Shown piece after piece: positions 62,528 to 64,000 of a DNA stretch of 64,000 nt. The position numbers were made by a program, and so were the translations under genes. Within the stretch, counting starts at the first letter, position 1. Every line of letters starts with the position of its first letter. Origin of the DNA: Candidatus Rokuibacteriota bacterium (GTDB lineage: Bacteria; Methylomirabilota; Methylomirabilia; Rokubacteriales; CSP1-6); the NCBI GenBank assembly GCA_023248995.1, contig JAHFDN010000001.1, positions 1 through 64,000 on the forward strand, given 5' to 3'. Below the pieces are notes generated by a model, which saw only the letters and a list, made by a program, of their open reading frames with translations, was not told where the DNA came from and ran no database searches.

Positions 62528-63550
62528 TTAGCCGCCGCGGGTGTGCATCTCGAGGTGGGGGTCCTGACGCAGCTCGCCGATCTGGACCAGGGGGCTCCGG
62601 CTGCCGAGGGCCAGGCGCTCCTCGGCGCCCCGGTCGGCCCGCTTGTGCCAGATGGGGGCGATGAGGGCCTTGAGCTCTGCCTTCGAGGCGCCACGCCGCA
62701 GGGGCCCCCGGAGGTCGGTCCCGTCCTTCGCGTAGAGGCAGAGGTACCACATGCCATCGGCGGTGAGGCGGCTCCGGTCGCAGGAGCGGCAGAAGGGCGC
62801 CGTCGTCGAGGAGATGATCCCGAAGACGGTCCCGTCGGGTAACCTGAAGCGGTCCGCCGGCGCCGAGCTTTCCTCGATCACGGGTTGGATACGGCCGTAG
62901 TGACCCTCCAGTCGCTCCAGGATCGCCGTGCGGGGGAAGACCTTGTCCATGGACCAGAGCGTGGCGCCGCCGACGTCCATGTACTCGATGAAGCGCACCT
63001 CGGCGCTCACTTTCTTGCCGTACTCGATGAGGTCCACCAGCTCGTCGTCGTTGGTCCCCCGCATGACCACCGAGTCGAGCTTGAGCCCCTTGAAGCCTGC
63101 CCGCCCCACCGCCTCGATTCCACGGAGCGCCCTCGCCAGATCGTCGCGGCGCGTCAGGCGCCTGAAGCGCTCGGGCTGGAGCGTGTCGAGGCTGACGCTC
63201 ACCCGATGGAGTCCCGCCTCGTAGAGCGCCTGGGCCTGCTCGGCCAGGAGCACGCCGTTGGTCGTCATGGCGAGGTCCCGGATGGCCGGCTTGGCGGCGA
63301 GCATCCGGACGAGCGCTGGCAGATCCCTGCGCAGGAGCGGCTCCCCGCCTGTCAGCCGCACTTTGTCCACGCCGAGCTCGGTGAAGACGTCCGCGAGGGA
63401 GCTGATCTCCTCGAAGTGAAGGAGATGCTCGCGGGGGAGCCAGACGTACTCGTCCTCCGGCATGCAGTACTGGCAGCGCAAATTGCAGCGGTCGGTGACC
63501 GAGATGCGGAGGTTTCGAAGCGGGCGGCCCAGGGTGTCGAGGTGGGGCAT
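62528..63550 (-). CDS. moaA: GTP 3',8-cyclase (molybdopterin synthesis)
   Basis: 340 aa radical SAM enzyme for the first step of molybdenum cofactor synthesis. The N-terminal cluster is in RCNLRCQYCMPEDEY (C-x3-C-x2-C). VRLTGGEPLLRRDLPALVRM and HRVSVSLDTLQPERFRRLTR are the SAM-domain motifs. The second cluster is CRSC plus a Cys 13 residues on (DGMWYLCLYAKDGTDLRGPL). The C-terminal Gly-Gly (HTRGG) needed for activity is present. Confidence 0.96.
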   Translation of the reverse strand: MPHLDTLGRPLRNLRISVTDRCNLRCQYCMPEDEYVWLPREHLLHFEEISSLADVFTELGVDKVRLTGGEPLLRRDLPALVRMLAAKPAIRDLAMTTNGVLLAEQAQALYEAGLHRVSVSLDTLQPERFRRLTRRDDLARALRGIEAVGRAGFKGLKLDSVVMRGTNDDELVDLIEYGKKVSAEVRFIEYMDVGGATLWSMDKVFPRTAILERLEGHYGRIQPVIEESSAPADRFRLPDGTVFGIISSTTAPFCRSCDRSRLTADGMWYLCLYAKDGTDLRGPLRRGASKAELKALIAPIWHKRADRGAEERLALGSRSPLVQIGELRQDPHLEMHTRGG

Positions 63551-63557
63551 GGACGGT

Positions 63558-63863
63558 TCAGATCTCGATGAAGACCCCGGTGCCTTCCACCTTCACCGGA
63601 AAGCAGGCGACCTTGACCGCCGGGTTGTTGGTGTTGGCACCCGTGCTGACGTCCCACCGCCAGCCGTGCCAGGGGCATGTCACCACGGAGCCTTCCAGTT
63701 CCCCCTCGCCGAGCGGGCCGCCGCGGTGAAGGCAGGTATTGTCCAGGGCGTAGAAGGTTCCGTCCACGTTGAAGAGGGCGAGGGTCTTGCCTTGCACCTC
63801 GATCACCTTGGCCTCGCCCGGGTTGAGATCGGCCTTGTCGGCAATCTTGGCCAGTGTGCCCAT
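63558..63863 (-). CDS. Rieske [2Fe-2S] ferredoxin
   Basis: 101 aa. Rieske ligands are C-x-H in DNTCLHRGGPLGEGELE and C-x2-H in VVTCPWHGWRWDVSTG, 17 residues apart. Small soluble Rieske proteins of this kind (NirD-like or dioxygenase-ferredoxin-like) carry electrons to an oxygenase or reductase. It lies 7 bp before moaA and 20 bp after the chlorite-dismutase-like gene. Confidence 0.93.
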   Translation of the reverse strand: MGTLAKIADKADLNPGEAKVIEVQGKTLALFNVDGTFYALDNTCLHRGGPLGEGELEGSVVTCPWHGWRWDVSTGANTNNPAVKVACFPVKVEGTGVFIEI

Positions 63864-63883
63864 GTTCTCTTCTCCTTCGAAGC

Positions 63884-64000
63884 TCAGCCGAGGGACCAGA
63901 GGATCTCCTCTATCGGCCGCTTGACACAGGTGAAGATCGGCGTGTCACGGACCGTGTAGAGCGACCCTCTGGTCTCGCGGAGCCGCATGACCAGCGTGAC
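63884..64000 (-). CDS. C-terminal end of a chlorite dismutase/HemQ-like protein (partial)
   Basis: 38 codons and a TGA are visible; the 5' part lies beyond the window. LVMRLRETRGSLYTVRDTPI followed by FTCVKRPIEEILWSLG resembles the conserved C-terminal helix and strand of chlorite-dismutase-family heme proteins. The fragment is short, so the assignment is tentative. Confidence 0.5.
   Translation of the reverse strand, partial: VTLVMRLRETRGSLYTVRDTPIFTCVKRPIEEILWSLG

Noticed and set aside
1-64000. CRISPR arrays, tRNA or rRNA genes, prophage or intact insertion sequences
   Set aside because: No regularly spaced repeats, cloverleaf-like sequences, rRNA blocks or transposase-like proteins were recognised by eye; small RNA genes could still be missed without a covariance search.

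Overview
The window is high-GC, densely packed bacterial chromosome. Genes are mostly joined by 4-8 bp start/stop overlaps (ATGA, GTGA), with frequent GTG starts. The gene mix fits an environmental, probably soil or subsurface bacterium of the Candidatus Rokubacteria / Methylomirabilota kind. It includes an adenosylcobalamin ribonucleotide reductase, a ferredoxin-dependent 2-oxoacid oxidoreductase, LUD/Lut lactate-oxidation genes, core-type methionine synthases, a CaiB-type CoA transferase and a selenoprotein. That placement is an inference from gene content; no rRNA, tRNA or marker gene is present to prove it.

Layout. 1-1860 (-): N-terminal part of a class II ribonucleotide reductase split by a 431-residue LAGLIDADG intein. 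2229-9136 (+): ECF sigma factor, anti-sigma factor, Spy/CpxP-like protein, then TolC, MacA-like adaptor, MacB-like ATPase and permease, and a small secreted protein; it reads as an envelope-stress efflux locus. 9137-15448: TetR remnant, DUF4149 protein, CaiB-type CoA transferase, TPR protein, endonuclease III, endonuclease IV, SRPBCC protein and EamA transporter. 15495-22178 (-): selenocysteine peroxiredoxin, metallo-beta-lactamase-fold protein, MGMT-like protein, two ABC exporter half-transporters, ketopantoate reductase and an RNase H-like protein. 22325-32658: inositol monophosphatase family, an uncharacterised Fe-S/cysteine-rich pair, DUF1285, Memo-like and GroES-like proteins, sodium:solute symporter, RmuC, TIGR02757, thioredoxin reductase and HAD phosphatase.

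32655-41227 (-) holds two adjacent giant paralogues (1443 and 1414 aa) with GGDEF-like, STAND-type ATPase and HEAT-repeat parts, behind a near-perfect sigma-54 promoter. 41434-46734 (-) is a LutABC-DUF2203-double MetE-like operon. 46749-50650 (-) carries a cupin, KorB, gamma-alpha fused KorA and a CBS protein. 50815-59544 has an M24 peptidase, a LysR regulator diverging from gltB-gltD, and a DinB protein.

59545-62527 is a small accessory island that looks unlike its surroundings. It has a putative integron attC site with a single cassette (a signal-less solute-binding protein), a HicAB toxin-antitoxin pair between two extra copies of the gltD 3' end, a ceramidase-family membrane protein, and a large inverted repeat that shares a 19-bp word with one gltD copy. 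The window closes with moaA, a Rieske protein and the C-terminal end of a chlorite-dismutase-like gene.

Most notable points: the selenoprotein, whose catalytic codon is an in-frame TGA followed by a SECIS-like hairpin; the intein-split nucleotide reductase; the sigma-54-driven GGDEF/STAND/HEAT pair; and the attC/gltD-tail island. No CRISPR array, prophage or complete transposase was seen.
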